Positions 1 through 6,459 of a stretch of DNA of 8,436 nucleotides are shown piece after piece (the first letter of the stretch is position 1; every line of letters begins with the position of its first letter). The notes beneath the pieces are model-generated. The model had not been told where the DNA came from, ran no database searches, and saw only the letters and a program-made list of their open reading frames with translations. Position numbers and translations under genes: made by a program. The stretch is from UBA349 sp964444115 (lineage in GTDB: Archaea; Methanobacteriota; Methanobacteria; Methanobacteriales; Methanobacteriaceae): assembly GCA_964444115.1 (NCBI GenBank), contig CAYUFT010000091.1, forward strand, positions 1 to 8,436. Direction: 5' to 3'.

Positions 1-28
1 ATTAATGTGATAAATAAAAATATGGAAT

Positions 29-1627
29 TTAAGGCCAGGTAACCATTTTAGGTACATGAACCATTTCCACTTTTTCCCTAACCAGTTCTGGCCATTGTGT
101 GGTGTCAAATCCTTTCTGAGCCAGGAATCCAAAGACCCAGCGTGATAGTCCAATACCAGTACATCCAGTCCATATTCTTTGATTTCGAGCTTCTTTAATA
201 GAAAATCCTTCTATAAAGTGTGTTCCATGGACATTAGCAGAAACCACAGCCACTCCTTTATCTTGACCGGGTAAACTTAATCTCATTTCATATTTAGGTA
301 CGTCTGGGAATTCTATTCCTCTTTCTTCCACTTTACGACCTTCTAAATAAAATGGGTCGTCTCCGATTTCGGTGTACCATTCCAGTTCCATTTTATCGGC
401 TATTTGATGGGATAATTCTAGGGTTTTATCTCTTATTTCATTGGTCTGCTCGGGAGTTCCTAACCATACTAGTTCGGTTCGCTGGAACTCATGTACTCTA
501 TCCAGGCCTTTTGCGCCACCTGCTTCCCACCGGTAGGTCCATCCACTTTTATCATAGGCCTTAATAGGTAAATCTTCTTCATTAACTACTTCGTGGCTTA
601 AAAATTCATAAAATGGTTCGCACTGGGCCGGAGCAATCACATACCCTGGATCTTTGAGCCCTTCTTTTAATAAGTCAATAGGAACTTCCTTGTTAATGAT
701 TAATTCATTTTTAAACTTTTCAAAAGTTGCGGGGTCTCTTTTAGGAGCACTACAATAATACATTCCTTCAGGAAGACCCTCTAAATATCTCATTTTGTGC
801 ATCACTGGAATAGGAATCAATTTGGGAAATAAATATTCCTCAAAACCTAAAGGAATTACAATGCTTTCCAGTAAAATTTCTTCCAAAGCTCGCTGCAGGG
901 CCACCATGGGTGGCGCATAGAGCCACTGACCTCTCCCAGGGAATTTTTTTACCCAGCCCTGTTTTATGGACTCTTCGGTAGGATCTCCTTCAAAAAGAGG
1001 AGTTCTTTTTTCGCTGCGGGCGATTATTTTACCTGGGGTGACTTTAGTGACCTGTCTGGTAAGAATATCTGTGGGTTTTTCTTCACCGGCTGCTTCTTGG
1101 GAGCTTTTTTCATCATCTGATTTTTCAGTACCAGTTTCTGGTGCAGTAACATATTTTAAAATTCTATTAACGATGTGCTTCCTTAAATCGGCCTCTTCCA
1201 TATCGTGCACTTCTACAATCACTTCGCCGTCATTTATTTCAAAATCGGTAATTTGAGGTAATTTCTTGGCTAGATCAAAATCCACATCATATTTGTCCTT
1301 TCCAGTAGGAATAATGGTTTTATATTTTGGCACAAAGATTTTTCGTATTCCCATGTGATATTTTTGCCCTAATAGTTGGGTCAATGGTTTTTTCATTCGT
1401 AAAATGGCATCGTGGGCCCTTACGCGATGACCAGATTCTATAGTGACTTTTAAAGTATTACCTTCGATTTTCCAATTAGTAATTTGAGCTCCTTCTTCTT
1501 TTTTACCTTCCGGAACTCCTTTTAGAAGTAATTCACTGTTAGCTTCTTCAATAAACTTTTTTATATCTTCTTCAGCTTCTCCAATATTTTTGCTGAAAGT
1601 TATTTCGCCCTGGAGTATGAATTTCAT
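29..1627 (-). CDS. serS: Type 2 (methanogenic-type) seryl-tRNA synthetase
   Basis: Cytoplasmic enzyme that charges tRNA(Ser) with serine using ATP. From the chosen start it is 532 residues. The numbers below count from the upstream GTG, three residues earlier. An N-terminal tRNA-binding domain covers about residues 4-165. A polar, acidic linker (about 165-190, rich in E, S, D and K) leads to the class II catalytic core (about 215-535). The core shows TYRWEAGG (motif 2 region), HEFQRTELVW and TGCTGIGLSRWVFG (motif 3 region). C339, E388 and C492 match the spacing of the zinc ligands known in the Methanosarcina barkeri enzyme (Cys306, Glu355, Cys461), so serine recognition through zinc is inferred. 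It is longer than the roughly 500-residue family norm, mainly through the linker. The ATG at 1625-1627 is preferred because AAGGTGA lies 5 bases upstream and covers the alternative GTG. The pcc1-like gene lies 176 bases upstream on the same strand. This type is known essentially only from methanogens. Confidence 0.96.
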   Translation of the reverse strand: MKFILQGEITFSKNIGEAEEDIKKFIEEANSELLLKGVPEGKKEEGAQITNWKIEGNTLKVTIESGHRVRAHDAILRMKKPLTQLLGQKYHMGIRKIFVPKYKTIIPTGKDKYDVDFDLAKKLPQITDFEINDGEVIVEVHDMEEADLRKHIVNRILKYVTAPETGTEKSDDEKSSQEAAGEEKPTDILTRQVTKVTPGKIIARSEKRTPLFEGDPTEESIKQGWVKKFPGRGQWLYAPPMVALQRALEEILLESIVIPLGFEEYLFPKLIPIPVMHKMRYLEGLPEGMYYCSAPKRDPATFEKFKNELIINKEVPIDLLKEGLKDPGYVIAPAQCEPFYEFLSHEVVNEEDLPIKAYDKSGWTYRWEAGGAKGLDRVHEFQRTELVWLGTPEQTNEIRDKTLELSHQIADKMELEWYTEIGDDPFYLEGRKVEERGIEFPDVPKYEMRLSLPGQDKGVAVVSANVHGTHFIEGFSIKEARNQRIWTGCTGIGLSRWVFGFLAQKGFDTTQWPELVREKVEMVHVPKMVTWP

Positions 1628-1632
1628 TATTT

Positions 1633-1639
1633 TCACCTT
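1633..1639 (-). promoter_or_regulatory. Shine-Dalgarno site that decides the serS start
   Basis: Read on the minus strand this is AAGGTGA, complementary to the archaeal 16S rRNA 3' end. It sits 5 bases before the ATG at 1625-1627. The only in-frame upstream start, GTG at 1634-1636, lies inside this site, so it cannot be initiated from it. The protein then begins MKFILQGEI. Confidence 0.75.
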
Positions 1640-1803
1640 TTAATTCTGATTTATATTATTTCCTTAAAATTTGATAATTTTCAATATTCAAAATACCTAC
1701 TTAATTAAATTCAACAATATACCTAAATTAGTTAAATTTAATTTACTTTAATTAACTTTAATACATTAATTAATTCAACTTAATTAGTAGCTAAAATTGT
1801 TTT

Positions 1804-2046
1804 TTAAATTATTCGCGACCCTTTTGCATCTTCTAATATTTTTTCTACCGTCATTTCGCAGAATATGAGGTCGTCTGCAGTAGCTAAGAATGTACTTAGT
1901 GAATTTCCTTTTATCTCGAATTTCACATCAGAACCTTTCATTCCTGATTCCAGATAATTTTTGTTTTCTGGATCCAGAGACTTTAAGGAAATTTCAGCCT
2001 GCTCTTTATTTTCATATTTCATTAATATTTGGGCCTTAATAAGCAT
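1804..2046 (-). CDS. KEOPS complex Pcc1-like subunit
   Basis: A small acidic protein of 80 residues that resembles the archaeal Pcc1 subunit of KEOPS. That complex makes the threonylcarbamoyl-adenosine modification (t6A) at position 37 of ANN-decoding tRNAs; Pcc1 dimerises and contacts Kae1. Visible family features are the normal length of about 80, an N-terminal strand (IKAQILMKY), SLDPEN at 23-28, the strand VKFEIKGNSL at 41-50, and a C-terminal helix with TADDLIFCEMTVEKILE (56-72). The match rests on overall pattern rather than a catalytic motif, because Pcc1 has none. The ATG at 2044-2046 gives the expected amount of sequence before the first strand; its ribosome site is weak (GATGA, 4 bases away). 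A possible minus-strand TATA element, ATTATATTC, lies at 2089-2097. The neighbours serS and cooC are 176 and 88 bases away. The link to serS, both acting on tRNA, is an inference from position. Confidence 0.75.
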   Translation of the reverse strand: MLIKAQILMKYENKEQAEISLKSLDPENKNYLESGMKGSDVKFEIKGNSLSTFLATADDLIFCEMTVEKILEDAKGSRII

Positions 2047-2107
2047 GATATCATCTTTTAATCGATGTTATTCTATTTCATGATTTCCGAATATAATTGA
2101 TTATAAT

Positions 2108-2135
2108 AATAGAACAATAATTTATTGATTCTATT
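2108..2135 (-). terminator. Hairpin at the 3' end of cooC
   Basis: A nearly perfect inverted repeat: arms AATAGAACAATAA and TTATTG-A-TTCTATT pair over 13 positions with one bulged A. It begins at the cooC stop codon (2135-2137). In the cooC transcript it would fold into an AU-rich hairpin directly after the stop. It could mark the 3' end or protect it. There is no clean U-run after it, so termination is not certain. Because the spacer is AT-rich, weaker chance pairing is common here, but 13 paired positions stand out. Confidence 0.4.
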
Positions 2136-2923
2136 TAATCCATACCTGAGATATTTAATATTTTTTTTCCAATTTCTTCAATTGATTTTAAGGCATCTGA
2201 ATCAGGATACTGGTTAATGGGCTGGCCTTCCATGTCAGCATTGATCACAGCCGAATCGCGTGGAATGCTTCCTAATATATCAACGTCCAGTTCCTTTAAT
2301 TTTTTCTTGACGAATTCTTCTTCTTCCATGCTAGAAACTTTGTTAATTACAGCCACTATGTTCTGCACACCAATGTCGTTGCCCAGCTTCTTTATTCTCT
2401 GAGCAGTTTCCAGAGATTTTAAACCTGGTTCAACCACTACAATCATCATATCTACTGATTCCGCAGTTTTACGACCTAAATGTTCTATTCCAGCTTCCAT
2501 GTCCAGAATAACTATTTCATCCTTTTTTAGTATCATATGTCTTAAAAGGGCTTTCAAAAGGACAGAAGCAGGACATACGCATCCATCTCCACCTTTATCT
2601 ACAGTTCCCATGACTAGAATTTTTAGATTTCCATCAGGCCCATAATTAATGGCCAAGGTTTCAGGAAGATCGCTGATTTTGGGATTCATTTTGAATACTT
2701 CTCCAAAGGAAGATCCTGGCTCTGCTCCAGTTCTATCCTTTATTAAATCCCTCATTTTAGATATGGGGGTGATTTTATCGTGTATTCCAAGGCTCGATGC
2801 TAAATTCATATCTGGATCAGCATCTATGGCAAATACTTTGTATTTTTTGGAGAAAATACATGACAATGTACTGGAAAGAGTTGTTTTACCTACTCCTCCT
2901 TTTCCGGTTACAGCGATTTTCAT
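2135..2923 (-). CDS. cooC: CooC-type nickel-insertion ATPase (CODH maturation factor)
   Basis: A soluble SIMIBI/MinD-class ATPase of 262 residues. CooC proteins bind nickel and load it into the active site of carbon monoxide dehydrogenase. The N-terminus carries the deviant Walker A GKGGVGKTT (7-15), with the signature lysine K8 and the P-loop lysine K13. DADPD (34-38) fits the switch I region. GGDGCVCP (111-118) contains the C-X-C pair C115/C117, which in CooC binds metal across the dimer. VILDMEAGIEHLGR (138-151) is the Walker B/switch II block, in the wording typical of CooC. INK (193-195) fits nucleotide base recognition. The CXC and DMEAGIEHLGR blocks favour CooC over ordinary MinD, ParA or Mrp proteins. 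The ATG at 2921-2923 has AAGGTG 5 bases upstream. No CODH/acetyl-CoA synthase gene is in the window, so the client enzyme is inferred. A role on another nickel enzyme remains possible. Confidence 0.88.
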   Translation of the reverse strand: MKIAVTGKGGVGKTTLSSTLSCIFSKKYKVFAIDADPDMNLASSLGIHDKITPISKMRDLIKDRTGAEPGSSFGEVFKMNPKISDLPETLAINYGPDGNLKILVMGTVDKGGDGCVCPASVLLKALLRHMILKKDEIVILDMEAGIEHLGRKTAESVDMMIVVVEPGLKSLETAQRIKKLGNDIGVQNIVAVINKVSSMEEEEFVKKKLKELDVDILGSIPRDSAVINADMEGQPINQYPDSDALKSIEEIGKKILNISGMD

Positions 2924-3087
2924 TCTAACACCTTTTTTAATAATATTTATAGGATATATCGGATAGGATTTAAATTAATTTGATATAATTTTTTTAATTA
3001 CTCTATTTATTCAATAGATTTTAATAAAATACTATTAAATATTAAATTAATTAGTAGATAATTATTTAGTATATATTAAAAATAATC

Positions 3088-3097
3088 TTTATATAAT
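3088..3097 (+). promoter_or_regulatory. TATA-box candidate for rpl10e
   Basis: TTTATATAAT matches the archaeal TATA consensus well. It is preceded by an A-rich stretch that could serve as a BRE. Initiation about 25 bases downstream would give a leader of roughly 280 bases before rpl10e, which is long for an archaeon. A closer, weaker promoter within 3240-3330 is therefore an alternative. Expected chance matches are many in such AT-rich DNA. Confidence 0.35.
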
Positions 3098-3319
3098 ATG
3101 GGCTATTTATGTTAAAACTACATTAAATGAAAATATAATTAAATTAATCATATATGGTTAATTGAGATGAAATTAATAATGATTTAATTAATATATTTAA
3201 AATTAATTTTATTAAATTTGATAAAAATATTTGAAAAATATTTCATATTTAATTATAACTTTATTTCAATTACATTTTTGACGGTAATGTTTATTAATGG
3301 TTATCAAGAAATTGAACTT

Positions 3320-3352
3320 AACTTAATCTAAGTTATCATTTCAGTTATCATT
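3320..3352 (+). repeat. Dyad plus direct repeat in the rpl10e leader
   Basis: AACTTA-ATC-TAAGTT (3320-3334) is a perfect inverted repeat with 6-base arms. Overlapping it, AGTTATCATT occurs at 3331-3340 and again at 3343-3352, a 12-base period. The core GTTATCA also appears once more at 3300-3306. The block lies about 50-80 bases before the rpl10e start and could be an operator or a structured leader. Its function is unknown. Confidence 0.4.
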
Positions 3353-3388
3353 CTCAATTTTCAATGTTTAATTGATAGAAATTTTTAT

Positions 3389-3393
3389 GGAGG
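3389..3393 (+). promoter_or_regulatory. Shine-Dalgarno site of rpl10e
   Basis: GGAGG lies 7 bases before the rpl10e ATG and is the strongest ribosome site in the window, as expected for a highly expressed ribosomal protein. It supports the start at 3401. An ATG at 3387-3389 overlaps the site but is out of frame. Confidence 0.8.
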
Positions 3394-3400
3394 ATTATTT

Positions 3401-3883
3401 ATGGTTCGAGCATATACAAGAAGAGATTACATTAGAAAAATCCCAGGGTCAAGGATTGTTCAATATGATATGGGTAACTTATCAGCGGAATTCCCTATAT
3501 CTGTGAGTTTAGCAGTGAAGGCCCCTACCCAAATTCAACACAACGCTTTAGAAGCGTCTAGGATTGCTTCCAACAGATTTATGCAGAGAAAAGCTGGTAG
3601 AATGGGCTACCATTTGAAAATACGAGTTTATCCGCATCACATTGTTAGGGAAAACCCTATGGCCACTGGGGCAGGTGCTGACCGGGTACAAGATGGTATG
3701 AGAAAAGCTTTTGGTAAAGCAGTAAGTTCTGTGGCCATAGTGAAGAAAAATCAGAAGATACTCACTATTCAAACCAACAAGAAAAACTTTTTAGATGCCA
3801 AAGAGGCCCTTAGAAGAGCAGCTATGAAATTCCCAGTTTCCTGTAGAATAGTTGTTGACAAGGGAGAAGAACTGGTCAAATAG
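3401..3883 (+). CDS. rpl10e: Large-subunit ribosomal protein L10e (uL16)
   Basis: Structural protein of the 50S subunit, the archaeal/eukaryotic counterpart of bacterial L16. It sits near the tRNA-binding sites and the 5S rRNA. It is 160 residues, the usual archaeal length. It begins MVRAYTRRDYIRKIPGSRI, and the L10e signature ADRVQDGMRKAFGKAV spans residues 93-108. Basic residues are frequent, and HLKIRVYPHH (71-80) is typical of the family. No residues appear to be missing. It stands alone rather than in a ribosomal operon: cooC is divergent on the left, and ppsA starts 213 bases downstream after a hairpin. A long AT-rich leader with repeats precedes it, so separate control is plausible but not shown. 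Confidence 0.97.
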   Translation: MVRAYTRRDYIRKIPGSRIVQYDMGNLSAEFPISVSLAVKAPTQIQHNALEASRIASNRFMQRKAGRMGYHLKIRVYPHHIVRENPMATGAGADRVQDGMRKAFGKAVSSVAIVKKNQKILTIQTNKKNFLDAKEALRRAAMKFPVSCRIVVDKGEELVK

Positions 3884-3892
3884 GCAATTTAT

Positions 3893-3919
3893 TTAAATTG
3901 GTCAACTTAACCAATTTAA
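3893..3919 (+). terminator. Hairpin with T-rich tail after rpl10e
   Basis: TTAAATTGGT and ACCAATTTAA form a perfect 10-base inverted repeat around a 7-base loop, starting 9 bases after the rpl10e stop. CCTTTTAATCTTTT follows. The three G-C pairs in the stem set it apart from the chance AT palindromes nearby. It is a likely transcript end or 3' stabilising hairpin for rpl10e. Confidence 0.55.
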
Positions 3920-3941
3920 CCTTTTAATCTTTTAATATAAT

Positions 3942-3954
3942 ACTTAATTTAAGT
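3942..3954 (+). repeat. 13-base dyad upstream of ppsA
   Basis: ACTTAA-T-TTAAGT is a perfect palindrome around one base. It differs by a single central base from ACTTAATCTAAGT at 3321-3333 upstream of rpl10e. It lies 142 bases before the ppsA start and could be a shared operator. The function is inferred only from the shared form. Confidence 0.35.
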
Positions 3955-4034
3955 TTTAGACTACATTTGTGTGATTTGATTCGAATTTATCTAAAATATC
4001 TCTGGATAAATAAATTAGTTAATATCTGTAATTA

Positions 4035-4052
4035 ATTAATCGATTGATTAAT
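4035..4052 (+). repeat. Inverted repeat 45 bases before ppsA
   Basis: ATTAATC-GATT-GATTAAT has 7-base perfect arms around 4 bases. It lies between any likely ppsA promoter and the ribosome site, where a repressor site or a leader hairpin could act. The AT content makes a chance origin possible. Confidence 0.3.
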
Positions 4053-4096
4053 CACAATTATTTTTGAACAATAATGAGGTTTTAAGGGGATAAAAC

Positions 4097-6382
4097 ATGT
4101 ATGTGGCATTTTTTGAGGATTTAAACAAGGAAGATGTGGATATTGCTGGTGGAAAGGGAGCTAATTTAGGGGAATTAACTCAAGCTGGAATTCCAGTTCC
4201 TCCAGGATTTGTAGTAACATCTGAAACCTATGATAAATTTATGAGAGAAACCGGAATTTATGCTGAAGTAATGGGTTTTTTAGACTCTCTGGATGTTAAT
4301 AATAATAAAAAACTCCAGGAAGCTGCTAAAAACATTAAAAAAATCATTATTGAAACAGAAGTTCCTGAAGACATTAAAACGTTGATTATAGAAGCTTACA
4401 ATGCGCTTTGCCAACGTATTGGTACTGAAAATGCTTTTGTGGCCATTCGTTCATCTGCCACAGCAGAAGATTTACCTGAAGCCTCTTTTGCAGGACAGCA
4501 AGATACTTTTCTTAATATTAAAGGCTCACAAGATGTCTTAGAATATGTACAAAAATGTTGGGCATCTCTTTTTGAAGCAAGAGCAATTTTCTACCGTGAA
4601 GAAAATAATTTCGATCACTCCAAGGTATATATTGCGGTTGTAGTTCAGGAAATGGTAGAAGCTGAAAAAGCAGGTGTAATGTTTACGGTACATCCTTCTA
4701 CTGGTGAAGAAAAGATTCTCATTGAAGGTTCCTGGGGATTAGGTGAAGCTGTAGTTTCTGGAACGGTTACTCCTGACACCTACTGGGTGGATAAAACCAC
4801 GGGTGAAATCCTGGAAGTCACCATCAGTGAGAAAAATGTCATGTTCAAAAAAGATCCTGATGCTGGAAAAACTATTAAAACAGAAGTTCCTGCGGATTTG
4901 AAAAACAAACGGGTTTTAAATGAAGATGAATTGGAAACTCTAACAGAAATGGGTAAAAGGATACACGAACATTATGAATTCCCACAAGATACTGAATGGG
5001 CTTTTAAAGATGATGAACTCTTCATGCTCCAGTCCAGACCAGTTACTACTTTAGGAGGAAATAATGGTGATTCTCACGATGCAGAAGAAGGAGAAAGAAC
5101 CGTAATAACCAAAGGATTAGGTGCCAGTCCAGGTATGGCCTCTGGTGCGGTAAAAATAGTTAATGACATTGATGAACTGGATAAAATTCATGATGGTGAC
5201 GTTCTGGTTACAGTTATGACTACTCCGGACATGGTTCCAGCCATGAAACGGGCCAGTGGTATCATCACTGATGAGGGTGGGGTAACCTGCCACGCAGCTA
5301 TTGTTTCCAGGGAACTGGGAATACCATGTGTAGTAGGGACCTCTGATGCTTCTAAAACTCTTGATGAAAATCAATTAGTTACTTTGGATGGTAACAAGGG
5401 AATCATTTATGAAGGAATACTAAAAGTTTCTAAGAAAAAAGTGGAAGATGCCCCAATATCATTTGCTGAAGCACCTGTATTAACTGTGACTGAAGTAAAA
5501 GTCAATGTAAGTATGGTTGAAGCGGCTCAAAAGGCAGCAGCTACAGGAGCAGATGGTGTAGGCTTACTAAGAACAGAACACATGATGCTAACCTCGGGAG
5601 TCCACCCTAAAAAGTTCATCACTGATGGAAGAGAAAATGAATTGGTAAAAATACTGGTAGAAAATATTCTAAAAGTAGCTGATGCATTTTACCCTCGACC
5701 AGTGTGGTACCGGACTCTGGATGCCCCAACTGATGAATTTAAAACATTAGATGGTGGCCAAGACGAACCTTACGAACACAACCCTATGTTAGGTTGGAGA
5801 GGAATCAGAAGGGAACTGGATGAACCAGATATCTTAAAAGCTGAATTCAATGCCATTAAAAAACTTCACGAACAGGGCTACACTAATATTGGAATTATGA
5901 TTCCTCTGGTACAGCACCCTGACGAGCTTAAAAAGGCCAAACAAATTGCGGAAGAAGTTGGATTGAAACCTCATAAGGATATAGAATTTGGAATCATGGT
6001 AGAAACTCCTGCAGCAGCTCTTATTATTGAAGATTTCATTGATGTGGGACTTGATTTTGTAAGCTTTGGAACTAATGATTTAACCCAATACACTCTGGCC
6101 ATTGACAGAAACAATGAGCATGTAGCAGGTTTATACACTGAAGGACACCCTGCAGTTTTAAAACTCATTGAAAGAGTTATTAAGAAATGTAATGCAGCTG
6201 GAGTCAAAACCAGTATTTGTGGCCAGGCTGGAAGTATGCCTAAAATTGTGGAAAAGCTGGTAGAGCTTGGAATTGACAGTGTATCTGCAAATACTGACGC
6301 TGTAGCGGATGTAAGAAGGACTGTAGCCCGTGGGGAGCAAAAATTGCTTTTAAGGGCTGCTAGGAAGATGGTTACTGAATAA
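4097..6382 (+). CDS. ppsA: Phosphoenolpyruvate synthase
   Basis: Cytoplasmic enzyme converting pyruvate, ATP and water to phosphoenolpyruvate, AMP and phosphate. In methanogens it feeds gluconeogenesis from pyruvate made by pyruvate:ferredoxin oxidoreductase. At 761 residues it has normal family length. Domains in order: a PPDK_N nucleotide-binding domain (about 15-315; GGKGANLGELTQAGIPVPPGF at 18-38, AIRSSATAEDLPEASFAGQQ at 116-135, LQSRPVTT at 311-318), a glycine- and acid-rich linker (320-333), the phosphohistidine swivel domain with GGVTCHAAIVSRELGIPCV (394-412; H399 carries the phosphate), and the PEP/pyruvate TIM barrel (about 470-755). The barrel shows GADGVGLLRTEHMM (484-497), SFGTNDLTQYTLAIDRN (656-672) and SICGQAG (706-712; C708 is the expected catalytic cysteine). 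All key blocks are intact. The ATG at 4097 has AAGGGGA ending 6 bases upstream. The next gene, mfnA, starts 77 bases after the stop. Confidence 0.97.
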   Translation: MYVAFFEDLNKEDVDIAGGKGANLGELTQAGIPVPPGFVVTSETYDKFMRETGIYAEVMGFLDSLDVNNNKKLQEAAKNIKKIIIETEVPEDIKTLIIEAYNALCQRIGTENAFVAIRSSATAEDLPEASFAGQQDTFLNIKGSQDVLEYVQKCWASLFEARAIFYREENNFDHSKVYIAVVVQEMVEAEKAGVMFTVHPSTGEEKILIEGSWGLGEAVVSGTVTPDTYWVDKTTGEILEVTISEKNVMFKKDPDAGKTIKTEVPADLKNKRVLNEDELETLTEMGKRIHEHYEFPQDTEWAFKDDELFMLQSRPVTTLGGNNGDSHDAEEGERTVITKGLGASPGMASGAVKIVNDIDELDKIHDGDVLVTVMTTPDMVPAMKRASGIITDEGGVTCHAAIVSRELGIPCVVGTSDASKTLDENQLVTLDGNKGIIYEGILKVSKKKVEDAPISFAEAPVLTVTEVKVNVSMVEAAQKAAATGADGVGLLRTEHMMLTSGVHPKKFITDGRENELVKILVENILKVADAFYPRPVWYRTLDAPTDEFKTLDGGQDEPYEHNPMLGWRGIRRELDEPDILKAEFNAIKKLHEQGYTNIGIMIPLVQHPDELKKAKQIAEEVGLKPHKDIEFGIMVETPAAALIIEDFIDVGLDFVSFGTNDLTQYTLAIDRNNEHVAGLYTEGHPAVLKLIERVIKKCNAAGVKTSICGQAGSMPKIVEKLVELGIDSVSANTDAVADVRRTVARGEQKLLLRAARKMVTE

Positions 6383-6420
6383 ACTTTCATAGTTTATCTT
6401 TAACTAATTTTTAATTTTTT
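6379..6420 (+). terminator. Hairpin and T-tracts at the end of ppsA
   Basis: ATAAACT-TTCAT-AGTTTAT (6379-6397) is a perfect 7-base inverted repeat overlapping the ppsA stop codon. ATTTTTAATTTTTT follows up to 6420. T-tracts alone terminate archaeal RNA polymerase efficiently, so partial or full separation of ppsA and mfnA transcripts is likely. Confidence 0.45.
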
Positions 6421-6459
6421 AATATTTATTCTAATTAATTTATTTTAGGTGTCATTAAA

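Larger units (their letters stand above)
2924..3400. other. Divergent AT-rich spacer between cooC and rpl10e
   Basis: This is 477 bases without a supportable gene, almost entirely A and T. It must hold the promoters for cooC (leftward) and rpl10e (rightward). Visible items are AAGGTG for cooC at 2929-2934, a minus-strand TATA-like stretch near 2945-2953, a stronger plus-strand TATA-like box at 3088-3097, two AAATATTT palindromes 11 bases apart (3225-3232 and 3236-3243), a dyad at 3320-3334, a 10-base direct repeat at 3331-3352, and GGAGG at 3389-3393. I see no tRNA, no convincing C/D-box RNA and no open frame worth calling. Confidence 0.7.

Noticed and set aside
352..1256. Plus-strand open frames opposite serS (352-564 and 966-1256)
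   Set aside because: They lie wholly inside the well-supported serS gene, have no ribosome sites or recognisable domains, and read as antisense shadows.
1640..1800. Repeated TTAATTAA-like units between pcc1-like and serS as a repeat array
   Set aside because: Units are irregular in spacing and sequence and match the low-complexity composition of all spacers here. There is no CRISPR-like repeat and spacer pattern.
2217..2966. Plus-strand open frames opposite cooC (2217-2402, 2649-2966)
   Set aside because: They are antisense to a gene with clear catalytic motifs, and their translations resemble no family I recognise.
3160..3190. Possible C/D-box RNA (TGAGATGA-like box) in the cooC-rpl10e spacer
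   Set aside because: There is no matching CTGA D box or C'/D' pair at suitable spacing, and the sequence is almost pure A+T.
4074..4085. Short upstream frame ATG-AGG-TTT-TAA before ppsA
   Set aside because: It has only three codons, overlaps the ribosome site region and shows no sign of selection. It is likely chance.
5971..6390. Minus-strand frame of 139 residues opposite the end of ppsA
   Set aside because: It overlaps the conserved PEP-binding barrel of PpsA in antisense and shows no domain. It is a coding-strand shadow, as are the frames at 5117-5374, 7350-7601 and 7858-8226.
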